Positions 40,838 to 50,075 are shown, counted from the stretch's first letter. The stretch: DNA of 64,000 nt from an uncultured Oscillospiraceae bacterium (GCA_934569045.1 CAKTJX010000008.1:1-64000); one strand, 5' to 3'. Notes: a model not told the origin generated them from the sequence alone. Numbers and translations are program-made.

Positions 40838-41424
40838 TGCCGTCCGACAATACCTGGCTCATTGTGGGACTGGGCAATCCCGGTCCCGAATACGCCAAAA
40901 CCCGGCACAATATCGGCTTCCGCTGCCTGGATATCCTGGCCGAGAAGCTGGGCTGTCCGGTGGATAAGGGCAAGTTTCAGGGGCTCTACGGCCAGACCAC
41001 CTATCACGGCAATAAGGTGTATCTGCTCAAGCCCCTGACCTATATGAATCTGTCCGGCCGGTCTGTGCTGCAGCTCAGCGCCTATTTCCAGATCCCGCCC
41101 CAGCGGATCATCGTCCTCTTTGACGATATCTCCCTGGAGCCCGGCCGTCTGCGGGTGCGGGGCAACGGCTCCGCCGGTGGGCACAACGGCATCAAGTCCA
41201 TCATTCAGGAGCTGGGCAGCCAGGAGTTTCCCCGGGTGAAGATCGGCGTAGGGGCCAAGCCCCACCCGGATTTTGACCTGGCGGACTGGGTTTTGTCCGC
41301 GTTCTCCGCATCCGAGGAAAAGGCACTGGCCGTTTCTCTGGAGAACGGTGCCAAAGCCGTTCTGACCATTCTGGATGACGGTGTCAGCGCCGCCGCCAAC
41401 GCCTACAACGGCAGCCACACTTAA
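40837..41424 (+). CDS. pth: Peptidyl-tRNA hydrolase
   Basis: 195 residues. It recycles peptidyl-tRNA that falls off ribosomes. The signature GLGNPGPEYAKTRHNIGF holds the catalytic H24; FDDISLEPGRLRVRGNGSAGGHNG carries the conserved Asp and Asn. Start ATG overlaps the prs stop by one base, and mfd follows after 114 bases: the common prs-pth-mfd order of Firmicutes. Confidence 0.97.
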   Translation: MPSDNTWLIVGLGNPGPEYAKTRHNIGFRCLDILAEKLGCPVDKGKFQGLYGQTTYHGNKVYLLKPLTYMNLSGRSVLQLSAYFQIPPQRIIVLFDDISLEPGRLRVRGNGSAGGHNGIKSIIQELGSQEFPRVKIGVGAKPHPDFDLADWVLSAFSASEEKALAVSLENGAKAVLTILDDGVSAAANAYNGSHT

Positions 41425-41432
41425 AGAAAAAT

Positions 41433-41460
41433 TTCCTCCAGGGATTTTTCCCTGGAGGAA
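41433..41460. terminator. Hairpin between pth and mfd
   Basis: An 11 bp perfect stem (41433-41443 with 41450-41460) with loop ATTTTT. No T-run follows on the plus strand, so it may only partly terminate or may protect the prs-pth mRNA. Confidence 0.5.
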
Positions 41461-41538
41461 CTGTGCGTTTCACGGAGAGGGAAAGCTTCCCTTTCCGCTT
41501 TGTGCATTGCGCCAATCTATCCTATTTTGAGGTGAACC

Positions 41539-44500
41539 ATGGAACAGCCCTTGCTTTTTCTGCTGAAAACCATCCCGGAGTACGCTTCCCTTGTAGAGGC
41601 CGTCAAGGCCGGGCAGAATGCCGCCGTCACCGGTGTCGGTCAGATTAACCGGAGCCATATGATCGCCGGACTGCGCAGGGACGCGCTCCGGCCCATTGTG
41701 GTGCTCTGCCAGGATGACATGGCCGCCCGCCGGACCCAGGAGGAGCTGAAGTGCTTCCTGGGGGAAACGGCCCCGATCCTCCCCAGCCGGGACATGACCT
41801 TTTACGACGCGGCGGTGGTCTCCCGCAGCTGGGAGCAGAAGCGGCTGCGGCAGCTCTATGACTTCGGCTCCGGCAATGTGCCCATCCAGATTCTCACCTG
41901 GGAATCCCTCAGCCAGCGGACCATGCCCCCGGCTGTGCTGAACCGGGCCTGCTTCTGCCTGGAAGTCGGAAAAGAGTACCCCCTGGAGGACCTCACCGCC
42001 CAGCTGGTGGCCGCGGGCTACAGCCGCTGCGGCATGGTAGAGGGCGTGGGTCAGTTCGCCGTCCGGGGCGGCATTGTGGATATCTACTCCCCCGGAGAAG
42101 ACAGCCCCGTGCGGCTGGAATTCTTCGGGGACGAGCTGGACACCATGGGCTATTTTGACATCGACACCCAGCGCCGCAGCGACAACCTGGAGAAGATGCT
42201 GATTCTGCCCACCCGGGAGGCCCTGCCCGGAATGCACCCCAAGGGCCGGGAGGGGCTGCTCCACGACCTGGAGACACTGCTTGCCCGGCAGAAGCGGCGA
42301 AAAAACCTGAACACAGCCCTGATTGACACCCTGACCAAGGATATTGAGCGGCTGGAAAACGATGTGCACACCCTAGCGGCGGACCGGTATCTTGCCCTCA
42401 TCTACCCGGAAATGGCCACCGCCGCGGACTATGCTCCCCAGAACGCCCTCTGGGTGCTCTGCGACCACGCCAACCTGCAGCGCGCCGCCAAAACCCGCAC
42501 GGAGGAAGTGGGGATGCAGCTGGACAGCCTGCTGCAAACCGGGCTGGTAGCCGGGGAGCTCTGCGACTTTGTGTGCCAGTGGGAGGACTTTTGCAGGCAG
42601 CTCTCCGGCCGGCCCACGGTCTATTTTGATGCCTTCGGCGGCAGCGCCTACCCGGAGGAGGCGGCCCCCAAGCAGCTGCTCCCGGTGACTGCCAAGCAGC
42701 TGCCCAGCTACGGCGGCAACCTGGATGCCGCCGTCAGCGATATGAGCCACTACCAGAAGATGGAGTTCGGCACCCTGGTGCTCTGCGGCACCCGCCACCG
42801 GGCAGAGCTGATGCAGCAGATGCTGCGGGAGAAAAACCTCTCTGCCTTCCTGGCAATTCCCTTAAACACCCTGCCCAAGGCCGGGCAGATTCTTCTCACC
42901 GACGGCACCCTGCCCTACGGCATGGAGTATCCCCTCAGCAAGCTGGCGGTGCTGACAGAGGGCCAGCTCATTGCCAAAACAGAACCCAAGCGCCGCGCTG
43001 CCCAGAAGAAGGCCGCCACCAACCGGCAAAAGCTGAATTCCTTTACAGATCTGACCCCCGGCGATCTGGTTGTCCACGAAAACTACGGCATTGGCCGCTT
43101 CCTCGCCATGGAGCAGATCAAAATTGACAATGCGGTCAAAGACTATATCAAAATCGCTTACCAGGGCTCAGACACCCTCTTTGTCCCCGCCACCCAGCTG
43201 GACCTGGTGAGCAAATATATCGGCGGCGGCGGGGAAAACGCCAATGTGAAGCTGAACAAGATCGGCTCCGATGCCTGGCAGAAGACCAAGGCCAAGGCCC
43301 GAAAGGCCGCCAAGGATATGGCCGGGGAGCTGATTCAGCTTTACGCCGCCCGGAAGCGGCAGTCCGGCTACGCCTTCTCCACCGATGCCCCCTGGCAGCG
43401 GGAATTTGAGGAGAACTTCCCCTACCCGGAAACCGACGATCAGCTGCGCTGCATCGCGGATATCAAAAAGGACATGGAGTCCCCCATTCCCATGGATCGG
43501 CTGCTCTGCGGCGATGTGGGCTTTGGCAAGACGGAGGTGGCCCTGCGGGCGGTGATGAAGGCCGTGATGGACGGCAAGCAGGTAGCCATTCTGGTGCCCA
43601 CCACGGTGCTTGCCCAGCAGCACTACCAGACCGCCGTCTCCCGGTTCCGGGGCTTCCCGGTGACCATTGACGTGCTCAGCCGGTTCCGCACCCCGAAGCA
43701 GCAGCAGCACACCCTCCAGGAGGTTCGCAGCGGCAATGTGGATCTGATCATCGGCACCCACAAGCTGCTGCAAAAGAGCGTCCAGTTCAAGGATCTGGGG
43801 CTGCTCATTGTGGACGAGGAGCAGCGCTTCGGCGTGACCCACAAGGAGCGGCTGAAGGAGCTGTCCAAGGGCGTGGACGTGCTGACCCTGTCGGCTACCC
43901 CCATTCCCCGGACCCTGAACATGGCCCTGTCCGGCATCCGGGATATGTCCACCATTGAGGAGCCCCCGGCGGACCGGTATCCCGTGCAGACCTATGTGAT
44001 GGAATACTCCACCGCCATTATTGACGATGCCATCCGCCGGGAGATTGAGCGGGGCGGCCAGGTTTTCTACCTCCACAACCGGACGGAAACCATCGACCAG
44101 TGCGCCAGCGCCCTGCAAAAGCGGATTCCCGGCCTGACCGTAGGCGTAGCCCACGGCCAGATGAGCGAGGATGCCCTGGGCGAGGTGATGACCGCCATGG
44201 CGGAGGGCGATATCCAGGTGCTGGTGTGCACAACCATCATTGAAACCGGCCTGGACATTCCCAATGCCAATACTCTGATCATTGAAAACGCGGACCGCTT
44301 CGGCCTGAGCCAGCTTCACCAGCTCCGGGGCCGGGTTGGCAGGTCCACCCGCCATGCCTACGCCTATTTCACCTACCGCCCGGATAAGAACCTGACAGAG
44401 GTTGCCGAGAAGCGGCTCTCTGCCATCCGGGACTTTGCGGAGTTCGGCTCCGGCTTCAAGATCGCCATGCGGGATCTGGAAATCCGGGGTGCGGGCAATC

Positions 44501-45057
44501 TGCTGGGCGCGGAGCAGTCCGGCCACATGATGAGCGTGGGCTACGATATGTACCTGAAGCTGCTGGACGAGGCGGTGCTGGAAGAAAAGGGCGAGGCCCC
44601 CAAAGCCCCGGAATGCACCGCCGATCTGAACGTCACCGCCAATGTGGACAAGGAATATGTGTCCCGCGGAGAGGAGCGGATGGACCTGTACCGCCGGATG
44701 GCCGCCATCCGCAGCCAGGAGGACGCGGACGATCTGCTGGACGAGATTGTGGACCGGTACGGCGAGCCGCCGAAGGGCGTGCTGAACCTGATCGACATTG
44801 CCCTGCTCCGGGCTCAGGCCATGGGGCTCGGCATCAAGGATATCAAGCAGAAGGCCGGGGATATCCTCTTTGTGCTCACCAATCTGGACTTCGATGCCGT
44901 AGGCAGCCTGTGCTCTGACCCGGACTACAAGGCCCGCCTCACCTTCCTTGCCAACGCCAAGGAGCCCACCCTGCGGCTGAAGCTGGTCACCGGGCCGGAC
45001 AGCCTGAAGCAGGCCAAGGCCTTTATCGCCAGATATCAGGCCCTTTGTGGGAAATAA
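41539..45057 (+). CDS. mfd: Transcription-repair coupling factor
   Basis: 1172 residues. N-terminal UvrB-like domains (about 1-350), then the RNA-polymerase-interaction domain (about 490-570, TPGDLVVHENYGIGRFLAM). The RecG-like translocase has Walker A GDVGFGKTE at about 656-664 and Walker B DEEQR near 756. The C-terminal TRCF domain (about 1010-1130) masks the UvrA-binding face. It removes stalled polymerase and recruits UvrA. The ATG at 41539 follows TTGAGG. A perfect 18-bp terminator hairpin lies 18 bases after the stop. Confidence 0.98.
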   Translation: MEQPLLFLLKTIPEYASLVEAVKAGQNAAVTGVGQINRSHMIAGLRRDALRPIVVLCQDDMAARRTQEELKCFLGETAPILPSRDMTFYDAAVVSRSWEQKRLRQLYDFGSGNVPIQILTWESLSQRTMPPAVLNRACFCLEVGKEYPLEDLTAQLVAAGYSRCGMVEGVGQFAVRGGIVDIYSPGEDSPVRLEFFGDELDTMGYFDIDTQRRSDNLEKMLILPTREALPGMHPKGREGLLHDLETLLARQKRRKNLNTALIDTLTKDIERLENDVHTLAADRYLALIYPEMATAADYAPQNALWVLCDHANLQRAAKTRTEEVGMQLDSLLQTGLVAGELCDFVCQWEDFCRQLSGRPTVYFDAFGGSAYPEEAAPKQLLPVTAKQLPSYGGNLDAAVSDMSHYQKMEFGTLVLCGTRHRAELMQQMLREKNLSAFLAIPLNTLPKAGQILLTDGTLPYGMEYPLSKLAVLTEGQLIAKTEPKRRAAQKKAATNRQKLNSFTDLTPGDLVVHENYGIGRFLAMEQIKIDNAVKDYIKIAYQGSDTLFVPATQLDLVSKYIGGGGENANVKLNKIGSDAWQKTKAKARKAAKDMAGELIQLYAARKRQSGYAFSTDAPWQREFEENFPYPETDDQLRCIADIKKDMESPIPMDRLLCGDVGFGKTEVALRAVMKAVMDGKQVAILVPTTVLAQQHYQTAVSRFRGFPVTIDVLSRFRTPKQQQHTLQEVRSGNVDLIIGTHKLLQKSVQFKDLGLLIVDEEQRFGVTHKERLKELSKGVDVLTLSATPIPRTLNMALSGIRDMSTIEEPPADRYPVQTYVMEYSTAIIDDAIRREIERGGQVFYLHNRTETIDQCASALQKRIPGLTVGVAHGQMSEDALGEVMTAMAEGDIQVLVCTTIIETGLDIPNANTLIIENADRFGLSQLHQLRGRVGRSTRHAYAYFTYRPDKNLTEVAEKRLSAIRDFAEFGSGFKIAMRDLEIRGAGNLLGAEQSGHMMSVGYDMYLKLLDEAVLEEKGEAPKAPECTADLNVTANVDKEYVSRGEERMDLYRRMAAIRSQEDADDLLDEIVDRYGEPPKGVLNLIDIALLRAQAMGLGIKDIKQKAGDILFVLTNLDFDAVGSLCSDPDYKARLTFLANAKEPTLRLKLVTGPDSLKQAKAFIARYQALCGK

Positions 45058-45061
45058 AGGG

Positions 45062-45090
45062 TTGTCTGCCAGTTGAAACCATGGTATAAT
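45062..45090 (+). promoter_or_regulatory. vanW promoter embedded in the mfd terminator
   Basis: TTGTCT (45062-45067), 17 bases, TGG-TATAAT (-10 at 45085-45090, extended). The -10 and most of the spacer form the left arm of the terminator stem. Confidence 0.65.
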
Positions 45091-45120
45091 GACTGCGGTC
45101 GTTATACCATGGTTTTTCTT
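45076..45120 (+). terminator. mfd terminator, 18-bp stem
   Basis: Left arm 45076-45093 pairs with 45098-45115 (14 perfect outer base pairs, one T-G, three inner pairs) around the tetraloop TGCG, followed by TTCTTTTTC. Confidence 0.85.
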
Positions 45121-45176
45121 TTTCTCCCCGGCTGTGCCGGTGGAAAAACAAACAGTCCGGACAGGAGGAATGTCCT

Positions 45177-46844
45177 ATGGATACAGAGAACCCCATTCTG
45201 GAAGAGGACGATGATGCCTTCCTCGCCTCCCTGAACGCCCTTCTGGGAGACGAGCCCGTGGAGGTGGAGGAGGAGCCCCCCGCGCCGCCGGAGCCTCCCA
45301 AAAAGAGACCTGAAAAGCAGCAGATGCCCCGTCACGCCAAAAAGAGGCCGCCCAAGCCCTCGAAAAAGGCCGCGGCCATTACGGGCATCCTGGCCGGTGC
45401 CGCGGTGGTGTGCGCGCTGGCCGTGCCCGCCATTCTGCGGGCCATAGACCCCTACGGCGGGAAGATCGCCCCTGGGGTCACCGTGGGCACAGTGGATTTG
45501 AGCGGACTGAGCAAAAGCGAGGCAAAAAAAGCCCTGGCGGACTACTATTGCGATTCCGAGAAGGACATGGTGGTCTCCTTCCCGGGTGTTGCCTCCATTC
45601 TGGACGGCACCGGGGAGGGGGATTCCTTTCTGACCCTGACCCTTTCCTCCAACGAAACCGGGGCCCGGCTGGACGCGGGCGAGGCGGTGCAGGAGGCCTA
45701 CGCCGTAGGCCGGAAGAGCGACATTACGGCAAACCAGCTGACGCTGCTTCCCTACCTGCATCTGGACCAGACCGCCCTGTACACGGCGGCGGAAACCTAC
45801 GCCCAGTCCCTGAAGGCTCTGTCCCGGGCGGACAGCTATGAAGTCCAGGAAATAGCACCGGACGTCAGCCCGGAAAAGTGGAACGAAAACACCCCCTGCC
45901 AGACGGTTCTTTTGAAGCGGGGCTATCCCGCCATCGAAATCGACGCGGATCAGCTGTTCCGGCAGCTGCTGTCTGCCTATGAAGCCCAGACCTTTGCACT
46001 GGACTATGACGGCGACGTAACCGTCACCCAGCCAGAGGCGGTAGATTTGGATGCTCTCTGGCAGCAGACCCGTCTGGCAGCTGTGGAGCCCAGCGTGGAT
46101 TTGACCACCTATCAGGTGGTGCCCGGCCGGCACGGCTACGAATTTGACCTGGACGAGGCCAAAACCCAGTGGGCCAATGTTCCCTATGGCGGAGAACTGA
46201 CCCTGCAGCTCCACTACACCGCACCCCAGACCGCCAACGAGGATGCCTATTTCCAGGACACCCTGGGCCACTGCGAAACCCCCCACGGCAACAACGAGAA
46301 CCGCAACAGCAACCTGCGCAAAGCCTGCGAAATGCTGAACGGCCTGGTGCTGCAGCCGGGACAGGAATTCTCCTACAACGAGACCCTGGGCGAGCGCACC
46401 AAAGAAAAGGGCTGGCTCCCCGCCCCCGCCTACTCCGGCGTGACTCTTGTGGATTCTCCGGGGGGCGGCATCTGTCAGGTGTCCTCTACCCTGTACTTAG
46501 CCAGCGTCTACGCCGAGCTCACCATTCTGGAGCGGGTGAACCACGGCTATCCCGTGAGCTATATTCCCTTGGGCATGGATGCCACGGTAAACTGGGGCTT
46601 TACGGATTTGAAGATGCGCAACGACACCCCCATGCCGGTGAAGATTCTGGCGGAGGAATCCGATGGCTATGTCCGAGTCTCCATCCTGGGCACCGAAACC
46701 CGGGACTATACCGTTGAAATGAGCTACAGCGTGGGTGGCCGCCATGTAAAGACCTATATGAGCAAATACGACAAGACCACCGGCGAGCTGATCTCCAAAG
46801 AGCCGGTAGCCCTGTCCAGCTACCTGGAGGATATTTATAAGTAA
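45177..46844 (+). CDS. VanW family membrane protein
   Basis: 555 residues. An acidic and then Lys/Pro-rich cytoplasmic head (1-65) precedes a single membrane helix (about 67-87). The outer part has a peptidoglycan-binding-4-like domain (about 110-360), and the VanW domain (about 375-500) shows NENRNSNLRKACEMLNG, PGQEFSYNETLGERT and GGGICQVSSTLYLA. VanW proteins occur in some vancomycin-resistance clusters but are widespread in Clostridia and probably act in cell-wall metabolism; no van genes are nearby. The ATG follows ACAGGAGGAA. A terminator follows at 46850. Confidence 0.92.
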   Translation: MDTENPILEEDDDAFLASLNALLGDEPVEVEEEPPAPPEPPKKRPEKQQMPRHAKKRPPKPSKKAAAITGILAGAAVVCALAVPAILRAIDPYGGKIAPGVTVGTVDLSGLSKSEAKKALADYYCDSEKDMVVSFPGVASILDGTGEGDSFLTLTLSSNETGARLDAGEAVQEAYAVGRKSDITANQLTLLPYLHLDQTALYTAAETYAQSLKALSRADSYEVQEIAPDVSPEKWNENTPCQTVLLKRGYPAIEIDADQLFRQLLSAYEAQTFALDYDGDVTVTQPEAVDLDALWQQTRLAAVEPSVDLTTYQVVPGRHGYEFDLDEAKTQWANVPYGGELTLQLHYTAPQTANEDAYFQDTLGHCETPHGNNENRNSNLRKACEMLNGLVLQPGQEFSYNETLGERTKEKGWLPAPAYSGVTLVDSPGGGICQVSSTLYLASVYAELTILERVNHGYPVSYIPLGMDATVNWGFTDLKMRNDTPMPVKILAEESDGYVRVSILGTETRDYTVEMSYSVGGRHVKTYMSKYDKTTGELISKEPVALSSYLEDIYK

Positions 46845-46849
46845 TCCTA

Positions 46850-46886
46850 CCCCTGCGTCCAATGGCGACGCAGGGGGACTTTATTT
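46850..46886 (+). terminator. vanW terminator
   Basis: A 10 bp stem (46850-46859 with 46867-46876) is followed by ACTTTATTTCTT. Confidence 0.82.
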
Positions 46887-46917
46887 CTTAAAATCTCCTG
46901 AAGATTTCGTTTTTCCA

Positions 46918-46976
46918 TTGACAGATTGGTCTATTCATGGTAGACTGCAAGTGTGGTCGATCGCGAATAGACCAAT
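46918..46976 (+). promoter_or_regulatory. Promoter with inverted-repeat operator of the blaI-like gene
   Basis: TTGACA (46918-46923), 17 bases, TAGACT (46941-46946). A perfect 12-bp inverted repeat, ATTGGTCTATTC (46925-46936) and GAATAGACCAAT (46965-46976), places one arm in the promoter spacer and the other just before the ribosome binding site. This layout suits autorepression by the BlaI-like protein. Confidence 0.7.
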
Positions 46977-46993
46977 TGAAAGGAAGTGCTTTT

Positions 46994-47365
46994 ATGGACG
47001 AATGGAAGCTGGGGCTTGTGGAAACGCGGTTTGCCGAACTTATCTGGGACCACGCGCCCATTTCCTCCGGAGAACTGGTGAAGCTCTGCGCGCGGGAGCT
47101 GGAGTGGAAAAAATCCACCACCTACACCGTGCTGAAAAAGCTCTGCGACAAGGGGCTGTTCCAAAATGAAAACGGCACCGTTACGGTGCTGCGCTCCAAG
47201 CAGGAATTCCAGTCCTTGCAAAGCCGGCAATTCGTAGATGATGCCTTTTCCGGGTCGCTGCCCGCCTTTATCGCCGCCTTTGCCCAGAGCAGCCGGCTGT
47301 CACAAAAGGATTTGCAGGAAATCCGCGCCTTGATTGACGGTTACGAAAAGGAGGCCAAGCCATGA
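46994..47365 (+). CDS. BlaI/MecI-type transcriptional repressor
   Basis: 123 residues. An N-terminal winged helix (LGLVETRFAELIWDHAPISSGELVKLCARELEWKKSTTYTVLKKLCDKGL; only short parts matter: KSTTYTVLKKL is the recognition helix) is followed by a small dimerisation domain with FIAAFAQSSRLSQKDLQEIRALI. Start ATG 46994 with AAAGGAAG before it. The stop overlaps the ATG of the BlaR1-like gene. Expected to repress the operon and to be cleaved when the membrane protease is activated. Confidence 0.92.
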   Translation: MDEWKLGLVETRFAELIWDHAPISSGELVKLCARELEWKKSTTYTVLKKLCDKGLFQNENGTVTVLRSKQEFQSLQSRQFVDDAFSGSLPAFIAAFAQSSRLSQKDLQEIRALIDGYEKEAKP

Positions 47366-49128
47366 CGCGACTCTTTTTGTATATGGTGAACCGGAGCATC
47401 ACCACCGGTTTTCTGATTCTGGCGGTGATGGCTCTGCGGCTGCTCTTTCGGAAGCTGCCGAAGGGGCCCCAGTGTCTTCTCTGGGCCCTGGTGGGCCTGC
47501 GGCTGGCGCTGCCCTTCTCCCTGGAGAGCGCCGCCAGTCTGATTCCCCAGGCCGAGCCCATTCCGGCCCAGGCCGTTGTTCAAGGAGCTCCCGCCGTGAT
47601 CTCCCAGAGTTCCACGGTGATCAAGGAAGTGCCCCTCTCCCAGGCGGCACAGACGGCGCAGACGGTCCCTGCCGCTGTCCAAGCCATCGATGCCATCGAT
47701 CCTTTCCAGACGTTTTTCCTGGTGTGCTCCGTCCTTTGGCTGGCAGGCCTGGGGGCCATGCTCCTGTATGGTCTTCTCTCCTACGGCCGTCTGCGGCGGA
47801 AGCTCTCCGTGTGCATTCGGCTGGAAGACAACATCTACCTCTGCGATGGGATTGCCTCCCCCTTCATTCTGGGGCTGTTCCGCCCGAAAATCTATCTGCC
47901 CTCCGGCCTGGAGGAAACCGCCCGGCCCTATGTGCTGGCCCACGAGCGGGCCCACCTGGTCCATGGGGACCCCTGGTGGAAATGCATCGGCTTTGGGCTG
48001 CTCAGCGTCTATTGGTTCCATCCGCTGGTATGGATCGCCTACTGTCTCTTCTGCCGGGACCTGGAAATGGCCTGTGACGAGCGAGCCGTAAGGGAGATGT
48101 CCCCGGCGGAACGGAAGAGCTACGCCTGCACCCTGCTTGCCTGTGCCGCCTCGAAAAGCACGTTTTCCGCCTGTCCCGTAGCTTTCAGCCAGAACAGCGT
48201 CAAGCAGCGCATTGCCAACATTCTGCAAAAGAAAACCACCCAAATCTGGGTGCTGGCCCTTGCCTGTGTCCTGGCCGTCGGCATTCTCTGGTGCTTTGTC
48301 ACCGAGCCGAAGAACGCGGAACCAGAATCCTCCCCAGCAGGCACAATCGCATTGGACAGCGCCACCGCGCCGAAAACCGACACAGAATCGGTAGCGGCGG
48401 AGGATCAGGCAGCTTACCAATTTATGCAGGTCTATCTGGATGCCGCGGCACAAGATGACTTTGACCGCTTTGCGGAGTTCATCTACTTCCCCAATGAAGC
48501 TGTTTATGTCCTGAATAAAGAAAATTACTACCCTGGTGTCTCTTCGATTGTCTCCTGGCGGCGGATCAATTCCAAGCTCTGGGCATTCGATATCCTGTAT
48601 GAAGGATTTGAAGAGCCTGCTCACCTGTTCGTAGGAGAGCTGGACGGAGGAAAAAAGATCATTCAGCATGTAGACGATGTTCCAAGGACGCTGCGGGAAA
48701 ATCTGGTGGCCAGCGAATTTGAAAGCGGCACCTTTATGCATCTCTCCTCCGACCTACAGCAGATTCAATATGAGCTACAAGCCTTTTCCGCCCCGGCCAA
48801 GGTGGAGTGCTTCCAGCTGGAAGACATCCAGCCGAACAACGCCATCGGCAGTCAGCCCAGCTTCACGGATTTGGTCTTTTCCACGGATGCATGGGTTGCC
48901 CAGGAGGACTACAGCAGAGCCCCGGGGCCGAGGCTCTATACCACCGGCTGTCGAATCACCAGCGAGGATGGCCGAAGCGTCGTCATCCGGGATGACCGGG
49001 AGGGCTTCGACCTATTCAATGCCGACGGCACCTGGGATAAGCAGATTCTGGCGTTCTGTCCGGGCTTCTCCGGTACCGAAATTCTCGCCTATATCCGGAA
49101 TTGGGCCCTGGCGCAGGAAGCCGGATAA
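47362..49128 (+). CDS. BlaR1/MecR1-like M56 membrane protease with novel sensor domain
   Basis: 588 residues. Membrane helices at about 15-30, 36-52, 115-138, 205-230 and 294-312. The zinc protease site is HERAH (194-198), with the distal acid in LEMACDE (about 234-240). In classical BlaR1 the C-terminus is a penicillin-binding domain. Here the outer part (about 315-588) has no SxxK/SxN/KTG motifs and instead a mixed domain starting AAYQFMQVYLDAAAQDDFDRF, which looks like an NTF2/DUF-type fold. The trigger is therefore probably not a beta-lactam acylation. Coupled to the blaI-like gene by an ATGA overlap. Confidence 0.85.
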   Translation: MTRLFLYMVNRSITTGFLILAVMALRLLFRKLPKGPQCLLWALVGLRLALPFSLESAASLIPQAEPIPAQAVVQGAPAVISQSSTVIKEVPLSQAAQTAQTVPAAVQAIDAIDPFQTFFLVCSVLWLAGLGAMLLYGLLSYGRLRRKLSVCIRLEDNIYLCDGIASPFILGLFRPKIYLPSGLEETARPYVLAHERAHLVHGDPWWKCIGFGLLSVYWFHPLVWIAYCLFCRDLEMACDERAVREMSPAERKSYACTLLACAASKSTFSACPVAFSQNSVKQRIANILQKKTTQIWVLALACVLAVGILWCFVTEPKNAEPESSPAGTIALDSATAPKTDTESVAAEDQAAYQFMQVYLDAAAQDDFDRFAEFIYFPNEAVYVLNKENYYPGVSSIVSWRRINSKLWAFDILYEGFEEPAHLFVGELDGGKKIIQHVDDVPRTLRENLVASEFESGTFMHLSSDLQQIQYELQAFSAPAKVECFQLEDIQPNNAIGSQPSFTDLVFSTDAWVAQEDYSRAPGPRLYTTGCRITSEDGRSVVIRDDREGFDLFNADGTWDKQILAFCPGFSGTEILAYIRNWALAQEAG

Positions 49129-49366
49129 CCGGAGATGGTCCCGATACGGCTCATACAGACTGCATAAATTCGGGCGCTTATTTTTGGTATCAATCACCAA
49201 AAACACAATGTATCCGTCTTTTGTGCCCCGATTTTCCTGTTTTGTATACCCCGGGAATTTCAAAATTGTTTTGGCTTTCCCCGGAGCGGAGTGGTTTTCC
49301 GAAGAAAGCCGCTGTCAAGGGGGAAATGTGTGGATTTTTTCCTGCCTTTTCTGTCGAAGATGCCGA
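49129..49366. other. Intergenic stretch without recognisable feature
   Basis: Between the BlaR1-like gene and the next promoter. It is less GC-rich than the surroundings. No reading frame with a ribosome binding site and no strong hairpin was found. Confidence 0.5.
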
Positions 49367-49395
49367 TTGCGCCGCCGGGCCTGCCGTGCTATAAT
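49367..49395 (+). promoter_or_regulatory. Extended -10 promoter
   Basis: TTGCGC (49367-49372), 17 bases, TGC-TATAAT (-10 at 49390-49395), 31 bases before the start codon. Confidence 0.72.
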
Positions 49396-49425
49396 CCTGC
49401 CCAGTGTGTGTTTGGAGGTAGCAGT

Positions 49426-49740
49426 ATGGTATTGACACAGGAACTCGCAAAGCACCCTTCCCTGCCACTAGCCCAGATGGAGGCAGCCGCCTTTTCCCGG
49501 ATTCCAGGCATGGAGCAGCTGCGCCGCGCCAGCGAGGATGCGTCCCTTCGCGCCAAATATCCCGATGCCGCCTTCGCCCTGATGGCCGCGGGCAACCTGT
49601 TCACCGGGGACCCGGAGCAGTGCGCCATCCACCAGGAAGCCTATTTCTCCATTTTGCGGGGAGAAAATTTAAAAAACGTCCGCTTCCGTTACGAAAAGGA
49701 AATGGACGCCTATGTGCGGGAACATATGTGGGACGACTAA
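49426..49740 (+). CDS. Small helical protein of unknown function
   Basis: 104 residues, soluble, predicted mostly helical (LPLAQMEAAAFSRIPGMEQLRRASEDASLRAKYPDA is the N-terminal helical part; only the pattern is informative). No family is recognised and no catalytic motif is visible. It has its own promoter and a TTTGGAGG site eight bases before the ATG. The 3' end runs into the composite hairpin region ending in the GTCCC/GGGAC hairpin and terminator. Confidence 0.75.
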   Translation: MVLTQELAKHPSLPLAQMEAAAFSRIPGMEQLRRASEDASLRAKYPDAAFALMAAGNLFTGDPEQCAIHQEAYFSILRGENLKNVRFRYEKEMDAYVREHMWDD

Positions 49741-50070
49741 ACTGTCAAAAAATCCCTACGGGCTTTTCCGACAAACTTTTGCAGTCTGCTGCGCGCACGC
49801 CCTACGGGGGCACTGCTCCGCGCTAAGAGCCGCCTACGGCGGTTGCGCTCTGCACAGTGCTGCGGCGCTAGACTTGCAGCCTGATAGGTATTTTCTGTCA
49901 GGTACACGCCCCGACAGAAAATGATTTTACTTTATTTGCCGACTTCCGTCGGCAAACTCTGCTGGGCTTCCTTGCAAGTGATTTATGGCTGGGCGGATGT
50001 GGTGTCCCTGAGGGACGATTTTAAAAATGAGCGGAGCGCTACGTTTGGGCAGCGCTCCGCTTTGCTTGTC
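49741..50070 (+). repeat. Composite hairpin region, variant copy E of the dispersed element
   Basis: No gene. The last 85 bases match the tail of the GAAATC element: GGATGTGGT, GTCCC-TGA-GGGAC (50004-50016), an A-rich spacer and a terminator stem 50030-50040/50051-50061. Upstream the GAAATC chain is replaced by other hairpins: CCC-TAC-GGG near 49755, CCGCC-TAC-GGCGG nested in AGAGC/GCTCT (about 49826-49851), TTTTCTGTC/GACAGAAAA (49891-49921) and TTTGCCGAC/GTCGGCAAA (49935-49956). The whole looks like two palindromic repeat types joined together. The last stem also ends copZ on the other strand. Confidence 0.7.
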
Positions 50071-50075
50071 TGAGC

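Noticed and set aside
49012..49263. 83-codon minus-strand frame after the BlaR1-like gene
   Set aside because: It overlaps the end of the certain gene and lacks a ribosome binding site.
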